From: Brachybacterium sp. FME24
GTDB taxonomy: Bacteria > Actinomycetota > Actinomycetes > Actinomycetales > Dermabacteraceae
DNA length: 64,000 nucleotides
Assembly: GCF_014897705.1 (NCBI RefSeq)
Contig: NZ_JABUXV010000007.1
Span: forward strand, 62,001-126,000
Direction: 5' to 3'
Within the stretch, counting starts at the first letter, position 1; each line of letters starts with the position of its first letter. The position numbers and the translations under genes were made by a program. Below are positions 1-9,074 of the stretch, piece by piece. The notes below the pieces were generated by a model. The model saw only the letters and a program-made list of their open reading frames with translations, made no database searches and was not told the origin of the DNA.

Positions 1-1068
1 GTTCTGCGGGGCGTACTGCTGCTGTTGCTGCGGCTGCTGCTGCGGTGCGGTCTGGTGGTGCGTGGGCTGCTGAGCGGCCCACTGCGGCCCCGTCTGCGGA
101 GACGGCGAGGGGCCGGATGCGTGCGAGAAGCCCTGCTGGACCTGGCCGGCGCGGATCGCCTCCAGCGCGGACGGTGCGACCTGGGGCTGGGGCCGCTCGG
201 GCCGGACCGCGCCGGGAGCATCCGGCGGCAGCGGGTCCAGCGTGTCCTGGAGGTCGAGCGGGGCGCCGTCGGCGTGGGTGAGCGGGTAGCCCTGCGGCAC
301 CCGCGGAAGGTCCCGGCGCACCGTGTCGGCGTCCTGGTACCGCTCCTCGGGCTGGGCTGCGACCAGCTTGCGGATCACCGCGGAGAGCTTCGGGGTGACG
401 CCGCGCAGGTACTGGTTGAGCTCGTCGGGCCGGAAGGAGCCGTCGTGCAGCTTGATCGGTCCGTTGAGCGCGACCAGCGCCACCACGCCCGCTGCGTAGA
501 GGTCGTGCGAGGGAGCCGGCTCCGCCATCGAGAACAGTTCGGGGGCCATGTACCCGGGAGTGCCGTTGACCATGCCCACATGGGTGAAGCGCACGTCGGT
601 CTCATGCACGGCGATACCGAAGTCCGCCAGATGGGAGGCCGGGAAGGCTCGGCCGCGCGGCTCGAACATGATGTTCGCGGGCTTCACATCGCGGTGGATC
701 CAGCCCTCGGCGTGCACGTGAGAGAGGCCGTCCAGCAGCTGATCGAGGATGACCACGACGGATGGCTCGGCCAGCTTGCCCTTCGACTTCACCACCGACT
801 CGAGGGTGCCGCCGGAGACCAGCGGCATGGCGATCACCACGTGCTCGTCCTCGGCGCCCCAGCCGTAGGGGGTCAGCAGATGGGGGTGGTCGAAGCTGAC
901 GCCCTTCTCGCGCACGAAGCGCATGAGGTCCGCCGAGTCGCGCTGGCGCAGCACCTTGGCGGCGCAGAGCTCCTTGGTCTTCGAATCCCAGGCTCGCCAT
1001 ACGGACCCGGAACCGCCCTTGGCGATCAGGTCTATGAGAGCGAAGCGCCCGACGATCACATCAGCCAT
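1..1068 (-). CDS. Serine/threonine protein kinase, C-terminus cut by window edge
   Basis: This is a Hanks-type Ser/Thr kinase that would phosphorylate protein substrates in the cytoplasm. The N-terminal 260 residues form a kinase domain: a degenerate glycine loop (KGGSGSVW), the ATP-binding lysine in CAAKVLR, the catalytic loop HRDVKPANIM, the metal-binding DFG and an activation segment ending in GTPGYMAPE. After the domain comes a Pro/Gln-rich low-complexity stretch with QQQ runs, which is where the window cuts the gene. No transmembrane helix is visible in the part present, so whether it has a PknB-like extracellular sensor cannot be told. The start is the ATG at 1068, which opens directly into MADVIVGRFALIDLIAKGG. 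It is divergent from the membrane protein at 1165. Confidence 0.93.
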   Translation of the reverse strand, partial: MADVIVGRFALIDLIAKGGSGSVWRAWDSKTKELCAAKVLRQRDSADLMRFVREKGVSFDHPHLLTPYGWGAEDEHVVIAMPLVSGGTLESVVKSKGKLAEPSVVVILDQLLDGLSHVHAEGWIHRDVKPANIMFEPRGRAFPASHLADFGIAVHETDVRFTHVGMVNGTPGYMAPELFSMAEPAPSHDLYAAGVVALVALNGPIKLHDGSFRPDELNQYLRGVTPKLSAVIRKLVAAQPEERYQDADTVRRDLPRVPQGYPLTHADGAPLDLQDTLDPLPPDAPGAVRPERPQPQVAPSALEAIRAGQVQQGFSHASGPSPSPQTGPQWAAQQPTHHQTAPQQQPQQQQQYAPQN

Positions 1069-1164
1069 AACTGCCTCAGCATAACGGCCAACGGGCGGAA
1101 GGTTATGCTGGCCTCGATCTCTGTGGACCCGGGAACGCCCCCGGGCCCCTCGCGTCACGACCGG

Positions 1165-1446
1165 ATGGGGGTTCTCGTGGTCGTCGCAGCACCGCTGGAG
1201 GGCGACCCGTTCTGGGACCCGATCTCCTTCTCGTGGCCGCTTCTGGGCATCCTGCTGGCCATCACCGTCCTGCTCACGATCGGCTTCGTCGTCTGGCTGG
1301 TGCTGCAGCCCGAGGAGCCCGATCACGACACCAAGGATCTGGTGGACAAGGCCACCCGGCACGACCGCGAGCGCGCCCAGGCGATCCGGCGTCGTCTCGA
1401 CGCCGACTCCGGGCGCGACGACACCTCCGGCCCCGGTCTGCGATGA
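1165..1446 (+). CDS. Small single-pass membrane protein
   Basis: A protein of about 93 residues that I do not recognise. One clear transmembrane helix (WPLLGILLAITVLLTIGFVVWL) occupies roughly residues 24-47. A charged cytoplasmic tail rich in Asp, Lys and Arg follows (DHDTKDLVDKATRHDRERAQAIRRR). The stop codon overlaps the ATG of the downstream lipoprotein gene (ATGA), so the two are probably translationally coupled and may work together at the membrane. The start is uncertain: in-frame ATGs lie at 1105 and 1165, and neither has an ideally spaced ribosome site. The coding frame from the helix onward is convincing. Confidence 0.7.
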   Translation: MGVLVVVAAPLEGDPFWDPISFSWPLLGILLAITVLLTIGFVVWLVLQPEEPDHDTKDLVDKATRHDRERAQAIRRRLDADSGRDDTSGPGLR

Positions 1447-2327
1447 CGCCCCGTCGCCCCCGGGTGCGACGACGGGACCTCACCGGGCTGCTCGCCCTGT
1501 CCGGGACGGCGCTGCTGGCCTCTGGGTGCAACCGCGACCCCGGCCCGGTCCCCACCTCGAGCGACATCCCGCGCGATCCTCTCGCCCAGCTCGACGAGGT
1601 CCGCTGGGACGGCCGCACCGCACAGGACGTCCTCGCCCTGCCGATCACCGACTCGGCCGACGAGCTGAACGCCTGGGCGGACCTCGGCACCGACGACGCC
1701 ACCCTCGATCCGACACGGCAGGCGCTGGTCACCTTCCTCGAGGCCTCCTACCTCTCCCCGCGCGTGCTCAGCGACCTCGATGCCGCCGAGACCTTCACGC
1801 ACGTGGACGCCTCGACCCCCGGGTACTGGCACGATCTCCTCCAGACCGCGTGGGACGACGGCGACCGGCACCTCTATGCGTTCGCCCTCGCCGAGCCGTT
1901 CGCGACCGTCGGCCGCCCCGCGCTGGCCATGGACTGGTTCCGCGCCGAGCGGGACAGCGTGCCCGTGCTGCAGCTGGGCGGCACCATCGCCTGGTCCGTG
2001 GTCGATACGCAGACGCACGCCGTGGGCGTGATCGCCTACCAGCTGGGAATCGTCGCGGACATCGACCTCCGCGGCGAGGCGGGCGACGCAGGTTCAGCCA
2101 CGTCGGCGTCGATCCGGGTCTCGATCCATGGCCTCGACGGCTGCGGGCTCCGTGATGCCGACGGGCTCGTCGCACCCGCCCTGACCGATACCGCGGAGCA
2201 CCGCGCCGCCCAGCAGGCCACGATGGACAGCGTGATCGCCTCCCCACGGATTCGACCGGAGGACGTCCTCGACCTCGAGTCCGCCGCTTTCTCGGCGAAC
2301 GACGCCACGAACATCCTCTGCGACTGA
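1443..2327 (+). CDS. Putative lipoprotein of unknown function
   Basis: A 294-residue exported protein. The N-terminus has a twin-Arg-containing basic region (RRPRVRRRDL), a hydrophobic stretch and a lipobox LLASGC near residue 28, so it should be lipidated at that Cys and anchored to the outer face of the membrane. The mature part is a soluble domain without a family signature I can name. It contains three further Cys, including one near the C-terminus (ILCD). It overlaps the preceding small membrane protein gene by four bases. The double/triple Arg run hints at Tat export but no full S/T-RRxFLK motif is present. Function unknown. Confidence 0.8.
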   Translation: MTPRRPRVRRRDLTGLLALSGTALLASGCNRDPGPVPTSSDIPRDPLAQLDEVRWDGRTAQDVLALPITDSADELNAWADLGTDDATLDPTRQALVTFLEASYLSPRVLSDLDAAETFTHVDASTPGYWHDLLQTAWDDGDRHLYAFALAEPFATVGRPALAMDWFRAERDSVPVLQLGGTIAWSVVDTQTHAVGVIAYQLGIVADIDLRGEAGDAGSATSASIRVSIHGLDGCGLRDADGLVAPALTDTAEHRAAQQATMDSVIASPRIRPEDVLDLESAAFSANDATNILCD

Positions 2328-2371
2328 CCGCCCGACCTTCCCGTGCGGGGGCGGCCCCGTCGCGATCCGGC

Positions 2372-2938
2372 TCAGTCGCCCCGTCGGACCCAGCCGCGCA
2401 CGGCCTCCCAGCCGCGCTGGAGCAGGCTCGGCGCAGGGCCGGCCAGACGATCCCGGAGATCGTCCAGGGTGGGAGCGTCGTGGCGGACATGATGGGCGCC
2501 GTCGCGCAGCGCCGGATGGGCGGGATCATCGATCAGGTCCTGCGGGGAGATCTCCAGGGCAAAGGCGATCCGTACGCGGCGGCTCCCGTCCCCGTCGATG
2601 GTCACCTCGAGGCCTTCGACCTGAGCCCGGGTCTCCTCGGCGATGTCGCTGCGCAGGCGGGCGATCGCCGCGTCGAGTCGGCTCGAGGTCCGGTCGTCGG
2701 CCCGGACCGCGTCGACCAGAGGGAACGTCACCAGGTTGCCGCCGACGTCGGTGACCGCGTCGATCACCTCGTGAGTCCCCACCTCACGTGTCCCCTCGTG
2801 CAACGTCAGCTGCTGGAGCAGGACCCGCAGGGTGCCCTCGGGAACGTAGGCGACCAGGAGGTCGCCGATCTCGACGAGGGCCTTCGAGCTGCCCTGCCAG
2901 GTCGCGTAGTCGGGGCCGGTGGGCTCGGCAGAGGTCAT
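2372..2938 (-). CDS. Conserved hypothetical protein, 188 aa
   Basis: A soluble protein with no transmembrane segment or signal peptide that I do not recognise. It is rich in Asp and Arg, with an amphipathic helical middle (DAAIARLRSDIAEETRAQVEG) followed by beta-like segments and a basic C-terminus (WEAVRGWVRRGD). It begins 19 bases after the stop of the MBL-rhodanese gene on the same strand, so the two are likely co-transcribed. The ATG at 2938 was chosen because it gives the first residues of a globular domain and sits just inside the short intergenic gap. The reading frame upstream belongs to the antisense of the neighbouring gene. Confidence 0.7.
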   Translation of the reverse strand: MTSAEPTGPDYATWQGSSKALVEIGDLLVAYVPEGTLRVLLQQLTLHEGTREVGTHEVIDAVTDVGGNLVTFPLVDAVRADDRTSSRLDAAIARLRSDIAEETRAQVEGLEVTIDGDGSRRVRIAFALEISPQDLIDDPAHPALRDGAHHVRHDAPTLDDLRDRLAGPAPSLLQRGWEAVRGWVRRGD

Positions 2939-2957
2939 GCCGCCCCGCTCCCGGAGG

Positions 2958-4352
2958 TCACCGAGCGGCCTCGGTCCATCGCGACCACCCGGCGTAGCTG
3001 CCCTCGAGCTCGGTGATGTCGTACCCGGCGCGACGCAGAGCGGAGGAGACCACCCCGGCGCGCAGGCCGGACTGGCAGTACACGACGATGCGGCCGTCCT
3101 GGGGAAGCTTCTCGAGCTCCCAGAGGGCGCGCCCGCCGTGGAGCTGCTGGGAGCCCGGTACGGCGCCGTTCGCGTGCTCATCGCGGCCGCGCACGTCGAG
3201 CACCAGGTCATGCGGATGCGCGGCGAGGTCCGCCGGGGCGACGGATTCGGGAGTGAACGACGGCAGCCCCTCGAGGGAGGTGACGAATCCGCCGACGGCG
3301 TCGATCCCGACCCGCAGCAGGTTGTCGCGCAGCTCCTCGGCCTGCGTCGCGTCCCGTGCGAGCAGGATCAGCGGCGTGGCCTCCCGTTCGGGGTCGTAGC
3401 TCCAGGCGGCGTAGGTGGAGCGGCTGGTGGCGGCGGGGACCGTGAGCGCGCCGACCACGGCGCTGCGGTGGACGTCCTCGAGGCTGCGGGTGTCCAGCAG
3501 CACCGCGCTGCCGTCTGCGAGCCGGGTCGCGGCGTCGGCCGGAGCGAGTTCGACCAGGGGCTCCGCCGGCCCGCGCACGGCGGGCCCGTCGCGGTTCTGG
3601 CGTTTCATCCGCGCGAAGTAGGCGTGCGCCTCGGGCTGACCGTGCAGCAGACGGTCCACGAAAGCGTCCTCCTCGTCGGCCGCCACCAGCGGCGCCCACC
3701 AGGCGAACCGCTTCTCGTAGCCGACGGTCGTGGACGGCACCGCGCCGAGCGACTTCCCGCAGGCAGAGCCCGCGCCATGGCCCGGGAAGACCAGCACATG
3801 GTCCGGCAGCGTCACGAAGCGATCGCGCAGTGAGGCGAACATGGTGCGGGCGGACTCCTCGCGGGTGTCCTCGCCGCCGGCGACCTCGTCGAGCAGGTCG
3901 GGCCGGCCCAGGTCACCGGCGAAGATGAAGTCACCCGAGAGCAGGTAGCCGGGCTCGTCCGCGACGCCGCCGTCGGTGACCAGGTAGCTCAGGTGCTCCG
4001 GGGTGTGCCCGGGGGTGAACAGGGCACGCAGGCGCACTTCGCCGAGCACGATCTCGTCGCCGTCGTGCAGGAGGTGGGCGTCGTAGCCGTAGGACCAGTC
4101 GGCGCCGCCGTGCCCGGAGACGTGCACCGTGGCGCCGGTGGCCGAGGCGAGCTCACGAGTACCGGAGAGGTAGTCCGCGTGGATATGGGTCTCGGTGACA
4201 TCGGTGATGGTCAGGCCGTGCTTCGTCGCGAGGTCCAGGTACTCCTGCACGTCGCGGCGGGGGTCGACCACGACGGCGCGGCCCTCGTCGGTCGAGGCGA
4301 TCAGATAGCTGGCCTGGGCCAGGTCCGTGTCGTAGAACCTCTCGAGAAGCAT
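2958..4352 (-). CDS. MBL-fold hydrolase with two rhodanese domains
   Basis: A 464-residue fusion of a metallo-beta-lactamase domain (about residues 1-240) with two rhodanese domains. Families of this layout (persulfide dioxygenase/rhodanese) handle sulfane sulfur and glutathione- or thiol-persulfides in the cytoplasm. The metal motif reads THIHADY rather than the common THxHxDH, so the last His is Tyr. Other metal-site pieces are present (FTPGHTPEHLSY, GDFIFAGDLGRPDL, VFPGHGAGSACG). The first rhodanese domain lacks an active-site Cys; the second keeps it in YCQSGLRAG. The ATG at 4352 starts MLLERFYDTDLAQASY, the usual family N-terminus. The hypothetical protein at 2938 follows closely. Confidence 0.9.
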   Translation of the reverse strand: MLLERFYDTDLAQASYLIASTDEGRAVVVDPRRDVQEYLDLATKHGLTITDVTETHIHADYLSGTRELASATGATVHVSGHGGADWSYGYDAHLLHDGDEIVLGEVRLRALFTPGHTPEHLSYLVTDGGVADEPGYLLSGDFIFAGDLGRPDLLDEVAGGEDTREESARTMFASLRDRFVTLPDHVLVFPGHGAGSACGKSLGAVPSTTVGYEKRFAWWAPLVAADEEDAFVDRLLHGQPEAHAYFARMKRQNRDGPAVRGPAEPLVELAPADAATRLADGSAVLLDTRSLEDVHRSAVVGALTVPAATSRSTYAAWSYDPEREATPLILLARDATQAEELRDNLLRVGIDAVGGFVTSLEGLPSFTPESVAPADLAAHPHDLVLDVRGRDEHANGAVPGSQQLHGGRALWELEKLPQDGRIVVYCQSGLRAGVVSSALRRAGYDITELEGSYAGWSRWTEAAR

Positions 4353-4481
4353 GATGCGCCTTCCGCTCGACCTGTCGTCGGTCCGCGATCGGGCCGACGA
4401 CACATATCGTCACACAGCTTGGTGGATGCGCGGTGGCCGGGAGTGGACGGCGCGGGACGCGACGCGACCTCCTCCGGCGGC

Positions 4482-5294
4482 TCAGACCGACGCGCGAAGC
4501 CCCAGCCCGAGACGGACAGCCTCGATCTGCGCACGACGGGCGGCCTGCGCGCCGGGCCCCTCTCCGAAGACCGCGACGTCATGGCCTTCCCCAGGCATCT
4601 CGACGTACTCGGACGCACCTCCCGCGGCGAGGATGCCGGCGTGCAGGCGGCGCGAGTCCTCGACGATCTCGTCCCCACCACCAGTGACCAGGTGCACCGG
4701 TGGCAGGGAGCCGAGGTCGCCCAGCAGGGGGCTGATGCGCGGGTTCTCGGCCGGCACGGCACCGGCGTAGAGACGGGCCGCCGTGCCCAGCTCGGATTCC
4801 TCGCGGATCTGCGCGGTGAGATCGGCCCACGGGGACTCGAGCATCAGCAGAGCAGGGGTGTCCCCGCCGGCCGGCGCGAGGGACTGGGCGACGGCCAGGG
4901 CGAGACCTCCGCCGGAACTGTCGCCGGAGAGCACCCAGCGTCCGGGGCGCAGCAGGGACTCCTCGCCCATCGCGTCCAGAGCACGCAGGACGTCCTCGAT
5001 CGCGGCCGGGAACGGATTCTTCGGTGGCATCCGGTAGTGGATCATCGCGACGGCCGCGCCGGAGCGCCGACCCACCTCCTCCAGCCAGTTCCAGTGGCTG
5101 GGGCTCTCGCCGCGCACGTGCCCGCCGCCGTGCAGGTGCACGATCGTGGCGGTCGCGGCGAGGTGCGCGTCGATCCAGGTCACGGGCACATGACCGTGTC
5201 GCCGTCGCTCCACGCGAGCGGGCGCCGCCACGGCGCGGGAGGGCATGGAGGGGCGCTGCGAGGCCAGGATGCGCAGCGTGCGGACGATGCTCAT
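4482..5294 (-). CDS. Alpha/beta hydrolase, hormone-sensitive lipase-like
   Basis: A 270-residue carboxylesterase/lipase-like hydrolase. It shows the HSL-family oxyanion motif HLHGGGH, the nucleophile elbow GDSSGGG (Ser), an acid site near VTGGGDEIVED and the catalytic His in GEGHDVAVF. It therefore probably hydrolyses small acyl esters in the cytoplasm; there is no signal peptide. The start ATG at 5294 gives MSIVRTLRILASQRPS. The gene sits between the MBL enzyme and an MFS transporter on the same strand, with gaps over 100 bases on each side, so a shared operon is not certain. Substrate unknown. Confidence 0.88.
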   Translation of the reverse strand: MSIVRTLRILASQRPSMPSRAVAAPARVERRRHGHVPVTWIDAHLAATATIVHLHGGGHVRGESPSHWNWLEEVGRRSGAAVAMIHYRMPPKNPFPAAIEDVLRALDAMGEESLLRPGRWVLSGDSSGGGLALAVAQSLAPAGGDTPALLMLESPWADLTAQIREESELGTAARLYAGAVPAENPRISPLLGDLGSLPPVHLVTGGGDEIVEDSRRLHAGILAAGGASEYVEMPGEGHDVAVFGEGPGAQAARRAQIEAVRLGLGLRASV

Positions 5295-5398
5295 GGGGGC
5301 ATCTTCCCATGAATCGCCGTGCAGGCCAGACCGGTGCGCGGACCGGTTCGGCGCCGGGATCGGAGCTCGGCCGGCCCGGCCCGGAGTTCGGTCCCGGC

Positions 5399-6697
5399 TC
5401 AGGCGGTGAGTTCGTCGTCGACCATCCGCGGCAGCGCCGCCCGATACCCGGCGATCGACAGGGCGACCCCGGTCAGGGCGAGGAAGCCCAGCACCAGGGG
5501 GATCGACCCGGTCGTATCCAGCAGCGCCCCGGCCGCGATCGGCCCCAGCGCGGCGAAGATGTAGCCCAGCGGCTGCGCCATCCCGGACAGGCGGGCGGTC
5601 ACCCGCGCCGACCGGCTGCGGGCGGGGATCAGCGCGATCGCGGTGGGGAAGGCGAAACCGCCGACCCCCAGGACGCAGGCCCACAGCAGGGGGCTCGCCG
5701 CAGGAGCCAGCCAGAACCCGAGGTAGCCGATCGTGGTGAGCAGGCCGAAGCACGCCACCAGCCAGGGAAGACGCCGGAAGCGCGCGATGACAGTGGGCAT
5801 GACCAGCCCGCCCACGATCCCCCAGCCGGCGATCACCGCGACGGTGATGCCGGCGCGCCCCGGGGTGAGCCCGGAGGAGGTGAGGATCTGGGGCAGCATG
5901 CCGAACTGCGTGTAGGCGTTCGTGGACTGCAGGCCGAACATGATCGTCAGCGCGATCGCGGTCCGGGAGCGCAGCAGGGACCCGGGAAGGTCTCCGCTCG
6001 GCGGCGCGGGCGGGAAGTCGTGCCCGGTCCGGGTCAGCACGATGGCCCACACCACCACCGGGATCACGGCGACCATCCCCCAGAACTGGAGGGAGTCGCG
6101 CCATCCGTCGGTCGCGGCGCCGGCCAGGGGCACCGCGAGCGCCGCCCCGGCGGAGCCGCCGAGCGCGAGGACCACGCTGTACAGGGTCATGAGGCCGACG
6201 GTGCGCGCTCCCCCGTGCTGCTTGATCCAGGCCGGGACGATGACATTGCCGAGCGCGGGACCGACGAGGACCAGCAGGGACAGTGCGAGGAACATCCCGA
6301 AGCTGCCTGCCGTCGGGCGCAGCAGCAGTCCGAGGGCGACGAGCACGAAGGCGGCGACGACGGAGCCGGTCAGCCCCAGCCGTCGGGAGATCGGCACCGC
6401 CAGGAGGCCGAAGATGCCGAAGGCGAGGCAGGGCAGCGCGGTGAGCAGGCCCGAGGCGATCGCCCCCTGCCCGTACGCGGCGACGATCTGCTCCATCAGC
6501 GGCCCGAGGCTGGTCGCTCCCGGGCGCAGGTTCAGTGCGATGAGGCCGACGGCGAGGACCGCGAGCAGCCCGCCGAGGGCGAGAGCGCGGGTCGGGGCGG
6601 GATCGGATACGGGGGCCGACGCGGGATCGGGCGCTGAGGTCGCGCCGGTCGAGGGAGTGCTGGTCGGCGACTTCGGGGGCGGGGTGGTGCTCACCAT
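5399..6697 (-). CDS. MFS transporter, CynX/NimT-like
   Basis: A 432-residue major facilitator protein with about 12 hydrophobic helices after a Pro/Ser/Thr-rich N-terminal tail of some 35 residues. The motif LNLRPGATSLGPLMEQI in the first helix region is typical of the CynX/NimT group (cyanate or nitroimidazole-related anion transporters), and the overall pattern GxLTALPCLAFGIFGLLAVPISRRLG matches the loop 2-3 region. It resides in the cytoplasmic membrane and probably exports or imports a small organic anion. An AAGGGA-like ribosome site lies immediately upstream; either ATG 6697 or GTG 6694 could be the start. Substrate cannot be told from sequence. Confidence 0.88.
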   Translation of the reverse strand: MVSTTPPPKSPTSTPSTGATSAPDPASAPVSDPAPTRALALGGLLAVLAVGLIALNLRPGATSLGPLMEQIVAAYGQGAIASGLLTALPCLAFGIFGLLAVPISRRLGLTGSVVAAFVLVALGLLLRPTAGSFGMFLALSLLVLVGPALGNVIVPAWIKQHGGARTVGLMTLYSVVLALGGSAGAALAVPLAGAATDGWRDSLQFWGMVAVIPVVVWAIVLTRTGHDFPPAPPSGDLPGSLLRSRTAIALTIMFGLQSTNAYTQFGMLPQILTSSGLTPGRAGITVAVIAGWGIVGGLVMPTVIARFRRLPWLVACFGLLTTIGYLGFWLAPAASPLLWACVLGVGGFAFPTAIALIPARSRSARVTARLSGMAQPLGYIFAALGPIAAGALLDTTGSIPLVLGFLALTGVALSIAGYRAALPRMVDDELTA

Positions 6698-7023
6698 TCC
6701 CTTCTACACCTCTGCCCGCGCAAGGGCCACCGTTTGCCCCCGAATCTCACGCGAGCGGCCCTCGGGACGCCGCCGCGCGTGGGGTGCCTCTCCTTCGTCG
6801 GCCTCGAAGGGGTCGAACCCTGATCCTGGGCGGCGGCTCCGGCGCTGCGGGCCCTACTCTGGTGCGCGGTCGGGCCTGCGCGTCACCCCGCGCACCGTGC
6901 GCCGTCCACAGCTCCTCTCCGCGAGGCCCTTCCCCGTCCCTCGCCTCCCCTGCAGTGCCCCGTACATCCCTCTTCTGCTCAGATCTCGTCTCCTCGTCGC
7001 CGACGGATCCTCAAGGACGGCCC

Positions 7024-8955
7024 ATGACCACCGCCACCCCCGCGCTCGATGCGCCCCGCACGCACCCCGTGGACCAGGTCCCGCCGCCTGCCCGGCTCAC
7101 CGTGCTGTCCATCCAGCATGTGCTCGCCTTCTACGCCGGCGCGGTGATCGTCCCGCTGCTGATCGCCTCGGGCCTGGGCCTGACAGCTGAGCAGACCATC
7201 CACCTCATCAACGCCGACCTGTTCACCTGCGGCATCGCGACGCTGATCCAGTCGGTGGGCTTCTGGAAGGTGGGCGTGCGCCTGCCGATCATCCAGGGCG
7301 TGACCACCACGGCGGTGAGCCCGATCATCGCGATCGGCCTGGCCGCGACCGGCGGCGAGGGCGGCGCCGAGGGGCTGCCGATGATCTATGGCTCGATCAT
7401 CGTCGCGGGACTGTTCACCTTCCTCGTGGCGCCGTACTTCGCGAAGATCCTGCGGTTCTTCCCGCCGGTGGTGATCGGCACGGTGCTGACCACCATGGGC
7501 ATCACGCTGCTGGGCGTCTCGGCCGGGGACATCACCAACTACGCCGAGGGCACCCCGGCCGGCCGCGACATCGCCTACGCACTGGGCACCCTGGCGATCA
7601 TCGTGCTGGTGCAGCGCTTCTTCCGCGGGTTCCTCGGCACCATCGCCGTGCTGCTGGGCCTGGTGATCGGCACCGCGGTCGCAGTCCTGCTGGGCGACAC
7701 CTCGTTCAGCGGCGTCACGGAGGCCTCCGCCTTCGGCGTCACCACGCCCTTCTACTTCGGCATCCCCACCTTCTCGCTGACCGCGATCATCTCGATGATC
7801 ATCGTCATGCTGATCACGATGGTCGAGACCACCGGCGACGTCTTCGCCGCCGGCGAGATCGTCGGCAAGCGCATCCGCCCCAAGAACATCAGCGCCGCGA
7901 TCCGGGCCGACGGCCTCTCCACCCTGCTGGGAGGCGTCCTGAACTCCTTCCCCTACACCTGCTTCGCGCAGAACATCGGCCTGGTGCGCCTGACCCGCGT
8001 GAAGTCCCGCTGGGTGGTCGCCGGGGCCGGCGTGCTCATGATCGTGCTCGGCGTTCTCCCGAAGGCGGGCGCCGTGGTCGAGGCGATCCCCTCCCCTGTC
8101 CTGGGCGGAGCGTCCCTCGCACTGTTCGCCTCGGTGGCCCTCGTCGGCATCCAGACCCTGTCGAAGGTTGACCTGACGGACAACCGCAACTCCGTCATCG
8201 TCGGCACCGCACTGGGCCTGGCCATGCTGGTCAGCTTCAAGCCGGACATCGCCGGGGTGTTCCCCGCGTGGGCGCAGGTGTTCGTCTCCTCGGGCGTGAC
8301 CGTCGGCGCGCTCACCGCGATCGTGCTGAACCTGCTGTTCTTCCACATCGGCGGCCAGCGCGGCGCGATGGTCACCACGACCGCCGCCGGCGAGCGCATC
8401 GGCATCGACGACGTGAACGAGATGGATCGCGAGACGTTCGTGTCCACCTTCGGCTCCCTGTTCAACGGCGCCACCTGGCCGCTCGAGCGAGCCTGGGAGT
8501 CGCAGCCCTTCGCCGACGCCCCCGCCCTGCGCGCCGCCCTCGAGGACGCGGTGCTGACCGCCGAGCGCGAGGAGCAGGACGCGCTCGTCTCCGCCTACCC
8601 GGACATGGCCACGCTGGTCACGGCGAACGAGGAGGAGGCCGGGGTGATCAGCCAGGATGTCGGCTCCTTCGCTCTGGAGAACCTCACCGACGGCGACGTC
8701 GAGGAGGTGCGCGAGCTCTCCGCCCACTACACCGAGAAGTTCGACCTGCCGTTCGTGGCATTCCTGGGTCGCGCCGACTCCTTCCGCCACATCGTCGAGG
8801 ACGGTGTGCGCCGCCTGGACCACTCCCTCGAGCAGGAGCGACGTGTGGCGCTGACCGAGGTCGTCGAGATCGCCGGGGACCGTTTCGTGATCATGGTCGC
8901 CGATGCGAACCCGGTCGGTTCCGCGTGGGCCCGCAAGTTCGAGTCGCTCCAGTAA
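7024..8955 (+). CDS. NCS2 uracil/xanthine permease fused to an OHCU decarboxylase-like domain
   Basis: A 643-residue fusion. Residues about 20-455 are a nucleobase:cation symporter-2 permease with many hydrophobic helices and the family signature QNIGLVRLTRV, suggesting uptake of xanthine, urate or uracil. Residues about 462-635 match 2-oxo-4-hydroxy-4-carboxy-5-ureidoimidazoline (OHCU) decarboxylase, the last step of urate to allantoin: FGSLFNGATWPLERAW, QPFADAPALRAAL and YTEKFDLPFV align well. The catalytic His of the family HPDL motif is Tyr525 here (AYPDM), and the S-x-x-EQ pair is not preserved (SQDVGS), so the domain may be inactive. An AAGGA ribosome site precedes ATG 7024. No other purine-catabolic genes are nearby. 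Confidence 0.88.
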   Translation: MTTATPALDAPRTHPVDQVPPPARLTVLSIQHVLAFYAGAVIVPLLIASGLGLTAEQTIHLINADLFTCGIATLIQSVGFWKVGVRLPIIQGVTTTAVSPIIAIGLAATGGEGGAEGLPMIYGSIIVAGLFTFLVAPYFAKILRFFPPVVIGTVLTTMGITLLGVSAGDITNYAEGTPAGRDIAYALGTLAIIVLVQRFFRGFLGTIAVLLGLVIGTAVAVLLGDTSFSGVTEASAFGVTTPFYFGIPTFSLTAIISMIIVMLITMVETTGDVFAAGEIVGKRIRPKNISAAIRADGLSTLLGGVLNSFPYTCFAQNIGLVRLTRVKSRWVVAGAGVLMIVLGVLPKAGAVVEAIPSPVLGGASLALFASVALVGIQTLSKVDLTDNRNSVIVGTALGLAMLVSFKPDIAGVFPAWAQVFVSSGVTVGALTAIVLNLLFFHIGGQRGAMVTTTAAGERIGIDDVNEMDRETFVSTFGSLFNGATWPLERAWESQPFADAPALRAALEDAVLTAEREEQDALVSAYPDMATLVTANEEEAGVISQDVGSFALENLTDGDVEEVRELSAHYTEKFDLPFVAFLGRADSFRHIVEDGVRRLDHSLEQERRVALTEVVEIAGDRFVIMVADANPVGSAWARKFESLQ

Positions 8956-9005
8956 GCACCCGCCCCCGGGCCGCCGCTCGCCCGTGTCCGGCCGTCGGCC
9001 CCGGT

Positions 9006-9059
9006 CCCCGCACGCCGAACGCCGGACGCCGGCCCCGCACGCCGAACGCCGGACGCCGG
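9006..9059. repeat. Perfect 27-bp tandem duplication
   Basis: Two identical 27-bp units (9006-9032 and 9033-9059), each starting CCCCGCACGCC, lie back to back just after the permease gene. A partial third copy of the ACGCCGG core follows. The stretch is non-coding and very GC-rich. Confidence 0.85.
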
Positions 9060-9074
9060 ACGCCGCACGCTTCG

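Noticed and set aside
4482-6104. A 540-codon frame suggesting a larger fusion protein upstream of the hydrolase
   Set aside because: Only the part from ATG 5294 has hydrolase motifs; the extra N-terminal part is a shadow frame of the MFS gene.
6698-7023. A purine riboswitch before the NCS2 permease gene
   Set aside because: No conserved core or three-way junction of purine riboswitches is visible; the region appears to be a plain GC-rich leader.
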